Assembly (NCBI GenBank): GCA_049324835.1
Contig: JBMOMT010000055.1
Span: 62,001-126,000, forward strand
Reading direction: 5' to 3'
DNA length: 64,000 bases
Source of the DNA: JBMOMT01 sp049324835
GTDB lineage: Bacteria; Chloroflexota; Anaerolineae; CAYNKW01
In this document: positions 23,472 to 32,313 of the stretch, piece by piece
Numbering within the stretch: the stretch's first letter is position 1
How the letters are laid out: each line of letters begins with the position of its first letter
Position numbers and translations under genes: made by a program
Notes under the pieces: model-generated
What the model saw: the letters and a program-made list of their open reading frames with translations, nothing else
The model's database searches: none
Told to the model about the DNA's origin: nothing

Positions 23472-25256
23472 ATGGCTGACGGGCAAATCGGCTCCATCCT
23501 GCTTGTAGATTGTGGCAGCACCACCACCAAGGCTGTCCTGTTCGAGTTGGCCGATGGCCAGTATCGCATGGTGAGTCGCAGCCAGTCGCCCAGCACCATC
23601 GGAGCGCCCTGGCGTGATATCACCGCCGGCATTTATCACGCCGTGGAACAGATCAGCCAGATCTCGGGCCGTGAAATCGTAGACCCCGATGGACGGTTGA
23701 TCCTGCCGGAAAGGGGCGGAGGCCAGGGGGTAGACCTGATGGCGGCCACGGTCAGCGCTGCACCGCCTCTACGGGTCGTCGCTGCCGGTTTGTCCAACGA
23801 GATCAGTCTGGCCAGCGCGCGACGGGCGGTTCGCGCCACCTATTGCCGTCTGGTGGATCAGTTCGCCGTCGACGAATCGCCTCGACGCAAGGATTCCCAA
23901 TGGCTGCGAGCCGTGCAGGCCGCCAGGCCAGAGGTGATCCTGCTCGTTGGTGGTGTGGATGGTGGTGAAGCCAGGCCGGTGTTGGAGATGGCCCGGCTCA
24001 TGGCCCTGGCCGTGCAGTTGGACACAGAGCGCCCACCCATGATCTATGCCGGCAACGCGGCTCTGCGCACCCAGATCGCCGGCCTGCTGGGGGATCAGGT
24101 CGAATTGCGCGCTGTGGACAACGTGCGCCCCTCGCTGGATCAGGAGAACCTGACGCCTGTCGGGACGGAACTGGCGCACATTTTTGGCCAGACGGTGATG
24201 TCGCAGTTGCCGGGGCTGAGCCTGTTGAAGCAGTGGTCGAACAGCGAACCGTTGCCCACCGCTCAGGGATTCGGACAGGTGATCCGGTATCTGGATCATC
24301 TGTGCAACAAACCACGTCACGGTGTGCTGGGCATCGATCTGGGTGGCATGACCACCACGGTGGCGGCTGCCCGAGACGGTCAGTTTTCACTGACGGTGTT
24401 GACCGAGCTGGGCATGGGCAGTAACCTGGGGAACCTGTTGCGGCAGGCGCCGCTGGAGCAACTGGTGCGCTGGTTGCCCGAAGAGACGCCGCCCAACCGG
24501 CTGAGTCATCTATTGATGAACAAATCGCTGCGCCCGTGGACGGTATCACACAACATGGAAGATTTGATGATCGAGCAGGCGGCGGCCCGCGAGTTGCTCA
24601 CGCTGGCGTTGGCCGAGGCCAGGCAGGGCTGGCCGCTGCGCGGGCGGCAGCAAAGCCCGGTGGTGAACGAGATCGTCGGCAGCGGCAGCACTCTGTGCCA
24701 CGCACCCACACCCGGCCATGCAGCGCTGATGTTGCTCGACACTGTCCAGCCGGCTTTTTTCACCTCGCGCCTGGTGTTGGACAAAACAGGCGTGTTGCCC
24801 GCTGTGGGAGCGCTGGCAGCGATACAACCAGCGATAGCAGCCCAGATTTTGGAGCAGGATGGGTTGCTCGACCTTGGCTCGGCCATCTCTCCGGTGGGCC
24901 TGGGTCGACACGGCGAAAAAGTGCTCTCTTTTAAGGTGAGATCGGCACTGGGCACTTATGAAGGCGATGTGCGCTTTGGCTCACTGGAACGGATCATCGT
25001 CCCGACGGGTGTCAAGGCCACGCTGGAACTGCGGCCCAGCTCTCATTTTGACCTGGGTATGGGACCCGGTAGAGGGGTGGAGATCAAGACCTGGGGAGGG
25101 GTGTTGGGCATCGTCATCGATGCGCGAGGCCGGCCTCTGATCTGGCCGGAAAAGCCGGAGCAGAGGCAAAGGGCCATCCGCCGCTGGCTGGCCGAGTTGG
25201 GGGCCTGGTCGCCGCCAATTGCGCCGGAGCCGGTCGAAGTGTTGGGAGATCTGTGA
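23472..25256 (+). CDS. GlmL/MutL-like ASKHA protein (glutamate mutase L family), cluster gene 6
   Basis: A 594-aa protein of the ASKHA (actin/Hsp70/sugar kinase) fold. The phosphate-1 loop LVDCGSTTTKAVLFEL is at residues 11-26 and a second DxGxTT loop GIDLGGMTTTVAAAR near residue 285, both ATP-contact motifs. The family is known from operons of B12-dependent glutamate or ornithine mutases, where GlmL is thought to act as a chaperone or reactivase. No mutase subunit is present here; the neighbours are membrane proteins. An ATP-driven assembly or switch role in this cluster is an inference. It should not be confused with DNA-repair mutL at 58917-60692. Confidence 0.9.
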   Translation: MADGQIGSILLVDCGSTTTKAVLFELADGQYRMVSRSQSPSTIGAPWRDITAGIYHAVEQISQISGREIVDPDGRLILPERGGGQGVDLMAATVSAAPPLRVVAAGLSNEISLASARRAVRATYCRLVDQFAVDESPRRKDSQWLRAVQAARPEVILLVGGVDGGEARPVLEMARLMALAVQLDTERPPMIYAGNAALRTQIAGLLGDQVELRAVDNVRPSLDQENLTPVGTELAHIFGQTVMSQLPGLSLLKQWSNSEPLPTAQGFGQVIRYLDHLCNKPRHGVLGIDLGGMTTTVAAARDGQFSLTVLTELGMGSNLGNLLRQAPLEQLVRWLPEETPPNRLSHLLMNKSLRPWTVSHNMEDLMIEQAAARELLTLALAEARQGWPLRGRQQSPVVNEIVGSGSTLCHAPTPGHAALMLLDTVQPAFFTSRLVLDKTGVLPAVGALAAIQPAIAAQILEQDGLLDLGSAISPVGLGRHGEKVLSFKVRSALGTYEGDVRFGSLERIIVPTGVKATLELRPSSHFDLGMGPGRGVEIKTWGGVLGIVIDARGRPLIWPEKPEQRQRAIRRWLAELGAWSPPIAPEPVEVLGDL

Positions 25257-25257
25257 C

Positions 25258-26319
25258 ATGTATTATCCGCCGGAGACCAGAGTATCGTTTCGAACGGTCA
25301 TTCACCGCGAGCGGATGTTGCCTGTGCCCGGTGAGGTGGTGGTGCAGCCAGGCCAGCGTGTGGAGCCGTGGGACGTGGTGGCGCAGGCGGCAGTGCCGGG
25401 GGGATACCGCATCGTCGAGATTGCCCAGACGTTAAAGGTTCGAAGCCAGGACGTGGCGCAGTGTCTGCTCAAAAAAGACGGCGACGAAGTCGAGGCCGGA
25501 GAGCCGCTGGCCGCCCGGCGTGGCCTCTTGCGACGTGTGGTTCGTTCGCCGGTGAGTGGGGTGATCGTGGCCGTGGGGGCGGGTCGGCTGCTGATCGAGG
25601 CCGAGACAGCCACGGTCGAGGTGCGGGCCGGCATGCGTGGTCGCGTGGAGCGGGTGCGTCGCAACTGGGGTGTGGCCATCGAAACGGTGGGCGCGGTCGC
25701 CCAGGGTGTGTGGGGCAACGGACGCGAGGGGCACGGTGTGCTCAAGGTTCTCTCGGACTCGCCGCAGGGCATGTTGACCCGTGAGAATCTGGAAGTGGGC
25801 TCTCAGGGCGCGGTGATTTTGGCCGGGCAGGGGATGACGCTGGAAGCGCTCGAGTTTGCCGCCGAGGTGCAGGTGCGCGGCATTGTCGTGGGCAGTCTGG
25901 AAGCCGGCCTGCTGTCGGCGGTGCAGGCAGCGCCGTTCCCGGTGATCGTCAGCGAGGGTTGGGGCTCCATCCCCATGTCGACGGCGATCTTTGAGGTGTT
26001 GCAGGCCAACGATGGCCGTGAGGTATCGTTGCATGGTCACCTGGAGGTGGGCTGGGCATCACGTCGTCCGGAGGTCATCGTGCCTATGGTGGCCGGCGAA
26101 ACCGCGCCCGAAACGCCGTCTCTGGACGTGCCACTGGCTTTGGGGGCAACGGTGCGTATCCTTCGAGCGCCGTTCATGGGGGCCAGCGGCAGTGTGGCGG
26201 CCATGCCCGATCTGCCCAGGCGGTTGCCGGCGGGCCTCGCCCTACGGGGGGCCGAAGTTCTGTTGGCCAACGGTGAGCGGGTTTTTGTGCCGTTTGCCAA
26301 CCTGGAAAGAATTCACTGA
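25258..26319 (+). CDS. Barrel-sandwich-like protein of unknown function (cluster gene 7)
   Basis: A 353-aa soluble protein starting one base after the GlmL-like stop. The N-terminal third looks like two hammerhead/barrel-sandwich elements of the biotinyl-lipoyl type: LPVPGEVVVQPGQRVEPWD, then KDGDEVEAGEPLAA and VRSPVSGVIVAVGAGRLLIE. No lysine-bearing lipoylation motif is apparent. The middle has an alternating beta/alpha pattern (GAVILAGQGMTLEALEFAAE, QVRGIVVGSLEAGLL). The C-terminal segment resembles a KOW/SH3-like barrel (VRILRAPFMGASGSVAA, GAEVLLANGERVFVPFANLE). It is probably a partner of the GlmL-like protein. Confidence 0.78.
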   Translation: MYYPPETRVSFRTVIHRERMLPVPGEVVVQPGQRVEPWDVVAQAAVPGGYRIVEIAQTLKVRSQDVAQCLLKKDGDEVEAGEPLAARRGLLRRVVRSPVSGVIVAVGAGRLLIEAETATVEVRAGMRGRVERVRRNWGVAIETVGAVAQGVWGNGREGHGVLKVLSDSPQGMLTRENLEVGSQGAVILAGQGMTLEALEFAAEVQVRGIVVGSLEAGLLSAVQAAPFPVIVSEGWGSIPMSTAIFEVLQANDGREVSLHGHLEVGWASRRPEVIVPMVAGETAPETPSLDVPLALGATVRILRAPFMGASGSVAAMPDLPRRLPAGLALRGAEVLLANGERVFVPFANLERIH

Positions 26320-26391
26320 CACCTGTCTTTTTTGGCTTCGATCCGAGCCAGCCTGAATTGAGCAAAAGCAACAGCCAGAGAGGAGCATCCA

Positions 26392-26904
26392 ATGGACGAC
26401 GATAGATTTACGTTCGGCGCCGACTTTGAGGTCGATGAACCGGAGACCTCCTCAAAGGGAGGAGGCAGTAATCGCGTGTTTGTGATCGTGGCCATCGGCC
26501 TGATCGGTCTGATCATCATTGGCCTGTTGGGCATCGCAGGCTATTGGGTGCTGATCCGGCCCAGGGCGCAGGACAACATCAACGCCCAGGCCACGCAGAT
26601 CGTGGCCGAGGCCACCGCAGTGGCTCAGCAGACCCTCATGGCTCCCACCGATACGCCTGTTCCCACTCACACGCCGATTCCAACCAACACACCCGTGCCG
26701 ACGCCCACTCCCAGAGCCACCAACACGCCCGTCATCCGGCCCACCGATACCGCGGCGCCGGGAGCGATACCCACACCCACCCGCACGCCCGTGGGCGGTG
26801 GACAGACACCCCAGACAGGCATTGGAGGTCTGACGGCTGTGCTGGCCGCAGTGGTGCTGGTGGTGATCATCTTTGCGGCCCGCAGGTTACGCCTGGCTGG
26901 TTAA
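26392..26904 (+). CDS. Bitopic membrane protein with Thr/Pro-rich linker (cluster gene 8)
   Basis: A 170-aa protein. An acidic cytoplasmic-type N terminus leads to a membrane helix (VFVIVAIGLIGLIIIGLLGI, residues about 29-48). A Thr/Pro-rich low-complexity stretch follows (about residues 85-135, TDTPVPTHTPIPTNTPVP). A second helix (LTAVLAAVVLVVIIFAA) and a short basic tail RRLRLAG end the protein. The end resembles a sorting-signal layout (polar motif, helix, basic tail) but has no LPxTG. The ATG at 26392 follows AGAGGAG. It closes the cluster before a terminator. Confidence 0.78.
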   Translation: MDDDRFTFGADFEVDEPETSSKGGGSNRVFVIVAIGLIGLIIIGLLGIAGYWVLIRPRAQDNINAQATQIVAEATAVAQQTLMAPTDTPVPTHTPIPTNTPVPTPTPRATNTPVIRPTDTAAPGAIPTPTRTPVGGGQTPQTGIGGLTAVLAAVVLVVIIFAARRLRLAG

Positions 26905-26982
26905 AGTCACGTTCGTCCGAGGCAGGGGCTGGCTGGCAAAAACAATACCCTGGTTTCACTCGCCAGCGCATCAGACTCGACG

Positions 26983-27024
26983 AGGTGCCATGAGAAGACG
27001 ATGATCTGCTCCTGGCACCTTTTT
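26983..27024 (+). terminator. Intrinsic terminator after the 18.1-26.9 kb cluster
   Basis: AGGTGCCA (26983-26990) pairs with TGGCACCT (27013-27020), giving an 8-bp stem with a 22-base loop, followed by a run of T. It separates the membrane cluster from the PspA gene. Confidence 0.7.
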
Positions 27025-27127
27025 GCCTGTTGGTCGTATTGTACGGTGAACACACATTCTTGCCAGGTGCGCCCGGTCTGAAGAATCGGATGTGACGTAT
27101 CCTGGCCCTGAAACAAAACCCATTCTG

Positions 27128-27136
27128 TGGTATAAT
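27128..27136 (+). promoter_or_regulatory. Extended -10 promoter for pspA-like operon
   Basis: TGG followed by a perfect TATAAT (27131-27136) inside TGTGGTATAAT. The hexamer 17 bases upstream is CTGAAA, far from consensus, so an activator or the extended -10 must compensate. Start would be about 40 bases before the ATG at 27184. Confidence 0.6.
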
Positions 27137-27183
27137 AAGAGCGCTCGAAAGCGAATCATCAAACAGCCCAAAGGAGGCAAAAA

Positions 27184-27858
27184 ATGGCATCGCTCATGCA
27201 AAAGATCGATACGCTCATCAAGGCCAACCTGCATGCTCTGGTAGACAAAGCTCTAAAAGCCAATTCGTTGGCGGTGGTGGATCAGTACATCCGGCAGGTG
27301 GAAGACAATCTGGAAGACCTGGAAGACGCTGCCGCCACGGTCGGCGGGCAGGTCAAAACCCTGCAACGCAAAATGGAAGAGTTTGAGGCCAAAGCCGCCG
27401 AGTTGGATCGTAACATCGATCTCTTTTTGCGTCAGGGTAAGGAAGAACTGGCAATGGCGGCGCAGAGCAAATACAACTCGACACAGCGCACGGCAGAAAA
27501 TTACCGTGAGCAATGGGAACGCCAGCAACGCGAGTACCAGACCCTGCTGGATGCCAAGATCAAGCTGGAGGCCAGGTTGTCTACCATCCGCCAGGAGCGC
27601 GAAGAGTTGCGCGGCTTGCTGGAACTGGCCAAGGCCAAAGAGATCACCGCCCGGGCCATCAAGTCGCTGGACGATCTGGTGGGCGCCGGGGATGCCGATG
27701 TCTCTCAAATAGCCGAGGCGATCCGTACCCGGCTGGACAAGGCCTCGGCCCATAGTGAGATGTTGGCCACCCGGCTGGATGCCCAGATGGACGACGTGCT
27801 GGAGCGAGACCTGCTCGATTCTCAACTTGCCGAGCGGAAATCGCGCCTGGGTTTGTAA
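27184..27858 (+). CDS. PspA/IM30/Vipp1 family protein
   Basis: A 224-aa almost entirely helical coiled-coil protein of the phage-shock/ESCRT-III-like family, which binds stressed inner membranes and can form rods or rings. Typical N-terminal pattern MASLMQKIDTLIKANLHALVDKA is followed by heptad-rich helices (QVEDNLEDLEDAAATVGGQV, QREYQTLLDAKIKLEARLST). It lacks the long C-terminal extension of Vipp1. AAAGGAGG precedes the ATG. It heads a plus-strand run whose other products are membrane-anchored, consistent with an envelope-stress module. Confidence 0.9.
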   Translation: MASLMQKIDTLIKANLHALVDKALKANSLAVVDQYIRQVEDNLEDLEDAAATVGGQVKTLQRKMEEFEAKAAELDRNIDLFLRQGKEELAMAAQSKYNSTQRTAENYREQWERQQREYQTLLDAKIKLEARLSTIRQEREELRGLLELAKAKEITARAIKSLDDLVGAGDADVSQIAEAIRTRLDKASAHSEMLATRLDAQMDDVLERDLLDSQLAERKSRLGL

Positions 27859-27882
27859 TAAACACCATCGACCTTACCTTGC

Positions 27883-27914
27883 CTCCCCGAAAGCGGTCTG
27901 TGGCTTTCGGGGAG
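27883..27914. repeat. Perfect 12-bp stem-loop between pspA-like gene and next gene
   Basis: CTCCCCGAAAGC and GCTTTCGGGGAG flank an 8-base loop. No T-run follows, so it is a weak terminator at best. It could attenuate expression of the downstream operon relative to pspA or protect the pspA 3' end from nucleases. Confidence 0.7.
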
Positions 27915-27939
27915 ATCGATTTGGGGCAGGTTCTCAACC

Positions 27940-28491
27940 ATGAACGATCCAAACAATGTGTTTCGTTTCCCTTTGGTGCGCGTGTTGCCTCTGGTGGCCT
28001 CGTTTGCCTTTCTGTTATTGATCATCGTTGGCGGTATCGTGGTGGGCGGCTATCACCCTATCGTGACCGCTTTGTTGTGGCTGGGGCTGATCGGCTCTGC
28101 CTGGTTCGCTCTCTCAGACCTGGTGTCGCGGGCGGAGGTCCGAGATGACGGCCTCAAGGTGCAGGCGCTGAGCCTGCGCGGCATCCAGACCCACCTCTTG
28201 CCCTGGAGCGAGATCCAGGAGCTGAACCTGTCTGGCCATATGCCCGATGCCCTGCAACTTTTGAGCCGCTCCGCCGTATCAACAGGCAAGGTAAAAAAGT
28301 GGACCTTGCCGGCGCACGTGGCCCTGGCAGAGAGTGTGGTCCGGCAGGCCAGCCTGCAACCCGACCGGCAGAACAGGCCGCCGGGGGTGAATGGCGCTTT
28401 TGATACGCTTCTTCAGACCAGGGGCAAACGCAAAAAGTATGGCCTGTTCTGGCGTTGGATGAGAATGGAGAGGGAGCGGGAAAATGAGTAG
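27940..28491 (+). CDS. Membrane protein with bacterial PH-like domain
   Basis: A 183-aa protein. Two membrane helices (residues about 14-36 and 42-58, LVASFAFLLLIIVGGIVVGG and TALLWLGLIGSAWFALS) precede a short domain EVRDDGLKVQALSLRGIQTH and LPWSEIQELNL, the strand pattern of bacterial PH domains. A basic C-terminal tail (RGKRKKYGLFWRWMRMERE) follows. The stop overlaps the next start by eight bases. No enzymatic motif. Confidence 0.7.
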   Translation: MNDPNNVFRFPLVRVLPLVASFAFLLLIIVGGIVVGGYHPIVTALLWLGLIGSAWFALSDLVSRAEVRDDGLKVQALSLRGIQTHLLPWSEIQELNLSGHMPDALQLLSRSAVSTGKVKKWTLPAHVALAESVVRQASLQPDRQNRPPGVNGAFDTLLQTRGKRKKYGLFWRWMRMERERENE

Positions 28492-29686
28492 GACACGCAT
28501 CGTCTTTTTTGTGGTCATCGCACTGGCGGTGCTGATCGTGGCCGGGGCGCTGATCTGGCAGGCTGTCGGCGGTGCCGGCAGCACAGGTGAGGCCACACTC
28601 GACCTGCCCGACGCCCCAGAGAGACTGACGGTGCAGGTGGTGTGTGCCCTGCCGGTGGAGCCCTGGGTGCAGGAAGCCGCCCGCCAATTCAACGCCGGGG
28701 AACACGAGCTGAATGGTATTCCCATCGAGGTGACGATCATTCCCATGGACGGCTGGACGGCCCTGAATCGCCTGGAGCGCGGCGAGATGGACCCCATCCC
28801 CACCGCCTGGATCCCGGAAAGCCGCTACCTGGTAGACCTGGTCAACGTCGTCTACAAAGAGCGGCTGGGCCGCGACGTGTTCCTGACCGATGGGGAATAT
28901 CGGGCGCGGCCTATCGCCGTGTCACTGCTCGCCTGGGGCATCTATGAGAGCCGCGCCCAGGTGCTGCAAACCGCTTATGGTGAGATCACCTGGCAGGCCA
29001 TCCACGACGCCGCCATACTTTCCGGCGGCTGGAAAGACATCGGCGGCCAGGACGACTGGCTCTATTTCAAGCTGGCCATTTCGAACCCGCGCAAAAACAT
29101 CAGCGGCCTGGGGGCCATGATCGCCGCGGCGGGTGAGTATTACGATAGCACCGCCATCGGCGCCGATGAGGTGGGCAACGCCGATTTTCAACGATGGATG
29201 CAAGAGATCCTCTCTTCGATGAGTGATCTCTCCGGCGGGGCCTACACGGTCAATGACCTGGCCCTCTTTGGCTACTCCACCGGCGACGCCGGTCAACTGC
29301 TGGAAAGCGACCTGCTCACCAACATGGCCGGCATTCAGACCCGCTGGGCCGATCCACTGCGCATCTATTATCCCAAATATGTCACCTGGTTCGATTTTCC
29401 CTTCACCGTCTGGATGGGGCCTGAAACCACCGCCCTGGAAAAGAACGCCGCGCTAGAGTTCGAGAACTTTTTGCTCTCCGAAGCCATGCAGCGCGACGCG
29501 CTGGCCCGCGGCCTGCGGCCGGTCAACCCGGACATCCCGCTGGATGCGGAGGGCAGCCTCTTTGTGCAGTGGCAGGATCAGGGCGCCATGCTGGTGGTGC
29601 CGCGCACCACACGCATGAAATCGCCAGACCGGGATACACTGGTGGGCCTGCTGCAATGGTTCGATCGCAACATCGCCGGGCGATAG
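28484..29686 (+). CDS. Membrane-anchored extracellular solute-binding-like protein
   Basis: A 400-aa protein with an N-terminal signal anchor (VFFVVIALAVLIVAGALIW, no lipobox) and an extracytoplasmic domain of the type 2 periplasmic-binding fold. Visible: ERLTVQVVCALPVEPWVQEAARQFN, the interdomain ARPIAVSLLAWGIYES, and the closing FENFLLSEAMQRDALARGLRPVN typical of ferric-iron/spermidine-like binding proteins. No permease or ATPase gene lies nearby. The following gene encodes a paralogue with a VWA domain, suggesting a sensing or assembly role rather than transport. Confidence 0.8.
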   Translation: MSRTRIVFFVVIALAVLIVAGALIWQAVGGAGSTGEATLDLPDAPERLTVQVVCALPVEPWVQEAARQFNAGEHELNGIPIEVTIIPMDGWTALNRLERGEMDPIPTAWIPESRYLVDLVNVVYKERLGRDVFLTDGEYRARPIAVSLLAWGIYESRAQVLQTAYGEITWQAIHDAAILSGGWKDIGGQDDWLYFKLAISNPRKNISGLGAMIAAAGEYYDSTAIGADEVGNADFQRWMQEILSSMSDLSGGAYTVNDLALFGYSTGDAGQLLESDLLTNMAGIQTRWADPLRIYYPKYVTWFDFPFTVWMGPETTALEKNAALEFENFLLSEAMQRDALARGLRPVNPDIPLDAEGSLFVQWQDQGAMLVVPRTTRMKSPDRDTLVGLLQWFDRNIAGR

Positions 29687-29698
29687 GAAGGATCGAAC

Positions 29699-31405
29699 AT
29701 GAGTAACAAGAGCCTCTACAACAGGCCCCAGTCCCAAAAGGGAACGAACCGAAACGCGCTGATGGTGTTGATCGTCGCGCTGGTAATCATCGCCGCGGCC
29801 TGCTGCGGCGGGGTGGCGCTGGTTTACGTCCTCCTCTCCGGCGATGGCGACGGCGCGGCGACGTTGGCGCCATCGACCAGCAGCGCCACGCTGACCGTGG
29901 CCTATTCGCCGGAAAAAGAAACGCTGTTCAGCCAACTGGTGAGTGATTTCAATCGCCAGGGCCTCGAAACGCCCGACGGCCAAAAAATGGTGGTGACCAC
30001 CGTACAGCTCGATCCGGCGACCATGATCGACCGCGCGCTGACGGGTGAGCTCCAGGCCATCAGCCCCGATTCGTCGCTGTGGCTCTATCAGCTCGACGCC
30101 ACCTGGATGGAGGCGCACGGCACCGACCTGCCGGTGGTGGGCGAGACGGTGCGTTACGCCGTCAGCCCGGTGGTCATCGCCATGTGGGAAGACGTGGCCC
30201 GCAGCATGGGCTACCCCGATCGGCCCCTGGGCTGGGAAGACCTGCTGAACAAAGCCCAGAGCGACCCCAATTTTAAATGGTCGCACCCCGCCACCAGCTC
30301 CGCCAGCGGGCTGCTGGCCACCCTGGCCGAGTTTTACGCCGGGGCGGGTATCACCCGCGGGCTGACGCTGGAAGACGCCCAGCGCCAGTCGACGCTGGAT
30401 TACGTGGCGGCCATCGAAAAGACGGTGCGTTATTACGGCGAGGGTGAGTGGGCCGTGGTGCAACGTGTGCTGCAAGAGGGGCGCTCGTATCTCGACGCCT
30501 GGGTCTGCCAGGAGCAATTGGTGGTTTATCTCAACCAGAACCAGAGCGACCAGGTGGTGGCTGTTTATCCCCAAGAGGGCGCGCTGTGGCAAGATCATCC
30601 GTTGGCCCTGTTGGAAACGCCCGCTCTGACCACCAATCAGCGGCTGGTTTTCTCGCGCCTGCGCGATTTTTTGCTCTCCGAAACGTCCCAGGCGCGGGTG
30701 CTGGCGGCCGGTTATCGCCCTGGCGATCTGAATCTCTCTCTCACCGATCCGGCCTCGCCGCTGACGGCGGCCAACGGCGTAGACCCGGCCCAGCCTCAGA
30801 CCAGCCTGCAACTGCCCAACGCTGCCGTGGTAGAGGTGGTGCGTAACGTCTGGTGGTACACCAAACGCCACACCAACGTTTACCTGGTGGTCGATGTGTC
30901 CGGCAGCATGAGGGGTGATAAAATCCAGGGGGCGCAGGCCGCGCTGCGGGCTTTTGTGGAGTTGATCGCGGGCGACGTTGAACGGGTGGGCCTCGTCGAG
31001 TTTAGCAGCCAGGTGCGCGAGTCGGTGCCGCTGGACGATCTGGGCGACAATCGAGCGCGCCTGTTGGCCACCATCGACGCTCTGGAGGTGGGCGGCGATA
31101 CGTCGCTGCTCGACGCGGTGGCCCTGGCCTACGACAATTTACAACGGGCCGCCGATGCGGAGCGTATCAACGCCATCGTGGTCATGACCGATGGTCTGGA
31201 AAACCACTCGGCCATCAATCAGCGCCAGTTGTTGCACAAGCTGGAAACACAAGACGTGCCGGTGGTGATCTTTTGTATCGCCTATGGCGCCGATGCCGAT
31301 CGGGCCACCTTGCAAGACATTGCCGGGGCCACCGGCGGCCAGTTGCGCGAAGGCGATCTGGAAACCATCCGCGAGCTATACCAGATTCTCTCCACGTATT
31401 TCTAA
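29699..31405 (+). CDS. Membrane-anchored solute-binding-like domain fused to VWA domain
   Basis: A 568-aa protein. A membrane anchor at residues about 20-46 (LMVLIVALVIIAAACCGGVA) is followed by a solute-binding-like domain (residues about 60-370) similar to the preceding protein: both end with FLLSE-x-(M/S)-Q-x(3)-LA-x-G-x-RP. A von Willebrand factor A domain occupies residues about 395-568, with a complete MIDAS: DVSGSM, the Thr in GGDTSLLD and MTDG. Such VWA domains bind metal-dependent protein ligands. It starts 12 bases after its paralogue. Confidence 0.88.
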   Translation: MSNKSLYNRPQSQKGTNRNALMVLIVALVIIAAACCGGVALVYVLLSGDGDGAATLAPSTSSATLTVAYSPEKETLFSQLVSDFNRQGLETPDGQKMVVTTVQLDPATMIDRALTGELQAISPDSSLWLYQLDATWMEAHGTDLPVVGETVRYAVSPVVIAMWEDVARSMGYPDRPLGWEDLLNKAQSDPNFKWSHPATSSASGLLATLAEFYAGAGITRGLTLEDAQRQSTLDYVAAIEKTVRYYGEGEWAVVQRVLQEGRSYLDAWVCQEQLVVYLNQNQSDQVVAVYPQEGALWQDHPLALLETPALTTNQRLVFSRLRDFLLSETSQARVLAAGYRPGDLNLSLTDPASPLTAANGVDPAQPQTSLQLPNAAVVEVVRNVWWYTKRHTNVYLVVDVSGSMRGDKIQGAQAALRAFVELIAGDVERVGLVEFSSQVRESVPLDDLGDNRARLLATIDALEVGGDTSLLDAVALAYDNLQRAADAERINAIVVMTDGLENHSAINQRQLLHKLETQDVPVVIFCIAYGADADRATLQDIAGATGGQLREGDLETIRELYQILSTYF

Positions 31406-31467
31406 TGTTTCAGAGCCGACAGGTTTTGTGAAATCTGTTGGCTCCCTATGGCTTTTCTGGAGCGCGC

Positions 31468-32298
31468 ATGGCCAGGAAAAAAGACAAACCCCTCGTCGGC
31501 GACGAGCTGCGCCAGCGGGCCTTTTGGGCCATGGTGAACCACGCTTTTTTCCGTTGGGAGAGCGCGATTGTCATCGCACTCACCATCGTGTTGACGGGGC
31601 TGGATCCGTTAGATGGCCTGTCTTTTTGGCAGCCGTGGTATTGGGTCGTCTTTGGTTTTGTGGCCGAGGCGCTGATCTTTGTCTCCACCCTCACCGATCC
31701 GGAGGAGGGGCGCAAGGCAGTGGCGGCCATGCTGGCGCAGCAATTCAATCCGGGCGCGGTTAAAAATCGCGCCCTGAGCGAGCGCATCGCCAGGGCGCTG
31801 GAATATCGTGAGGGCATCGAAAAGACCATCCGAGAAACGCGCAGCGGATTGCTGCGCTCTCACCTGGAGGGTGACGCCCGCCAGGTGGACGAATGGCTGG
31901 ATCACATCTATCGGCTGGCGCAGCGGCTGGATAACTATTACCAGGACAAGGTCATCAAGCAAGACATGCATTCGGTGCCGCTGGCCATCAAGAACTTTAA
32001 GGCTCGTTTAAAAATGGAGGACGATCCCGCGGTGCAGGCGCAGATGGAGCAGACCATCGCCCAAAAAGAGGCCCAGTGGCAGGCATTGCAGCGGCTGGAG
32101 AACACCATGGAAAAGGCCGAATTTCAACTCGAATCGACGCTCACCTCGCTGGGCACGGTCTATTCGCAGATGCGCAACGTCGACGCCAAAGACGTGGACA
32201 GCGGTCGAGCGGCTCGCCTCAGCCAGGATATTTCGGATCAGGTGGCGCAGTTGGCAGACATCGAGGCGGCGATGGACGAGGTTTACATCCAGCGGTAA
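31468..32298 (+). CDS. Coiled-coil membrane protein, unknown function
   Basis: A 276-aa protein starting at the ATG at 31468 behind TCTGGAG. Two hydrophobic helices (SAIVIALTIVLTGL and WYWVVFGFVAEALIFVSTL) near residues 30-70 are followed by a long charged helical region: VPLAIKNFKARLKMEDDP, QMEQTIAQKEAQWQALQRLE, and a closing segment up to AAMDEVYIQR. The cytoplasmic coiled-coil could interact with the PspA-like protein. No recognised family. Confidence 0.75.
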   Translation: MARKKDKPLVGDELRQRAFWAMVNHAFFRWESAIVIALTIVLTGLDPLDGLSFWQPWYWVVFGFVAEALIFVSTLTDPEEGRKAVAAMLAQQFNPGAVKNRALSERIARALEYREGIEKTIRETRSGLLRSHLEGDARQVDEWLDHIYRLAQRLDNYYQDKVIKQDMHSVPLAIKNFKARLKMEDDPAVQAQMEQTIAQKEAQWQALQRLENTMEKAEFQLESTLTSLGTVYSQMRNVDAKDVDSGRAARLSQDISDQVAQLADIEAAMDEVYIQR

Positions 32299-32313
32299 TG
32301 TGAGGTGAGAATC

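Noticed and set aside
23472..25256. Annotating the GlmL-like gene as DNA repair mutL because databases call the family MutL
   Set aside because: It has the ASKHA ATP-binding loops, not the GHKL motifs; the true mismatch-repair mutL is at 58917-60692.
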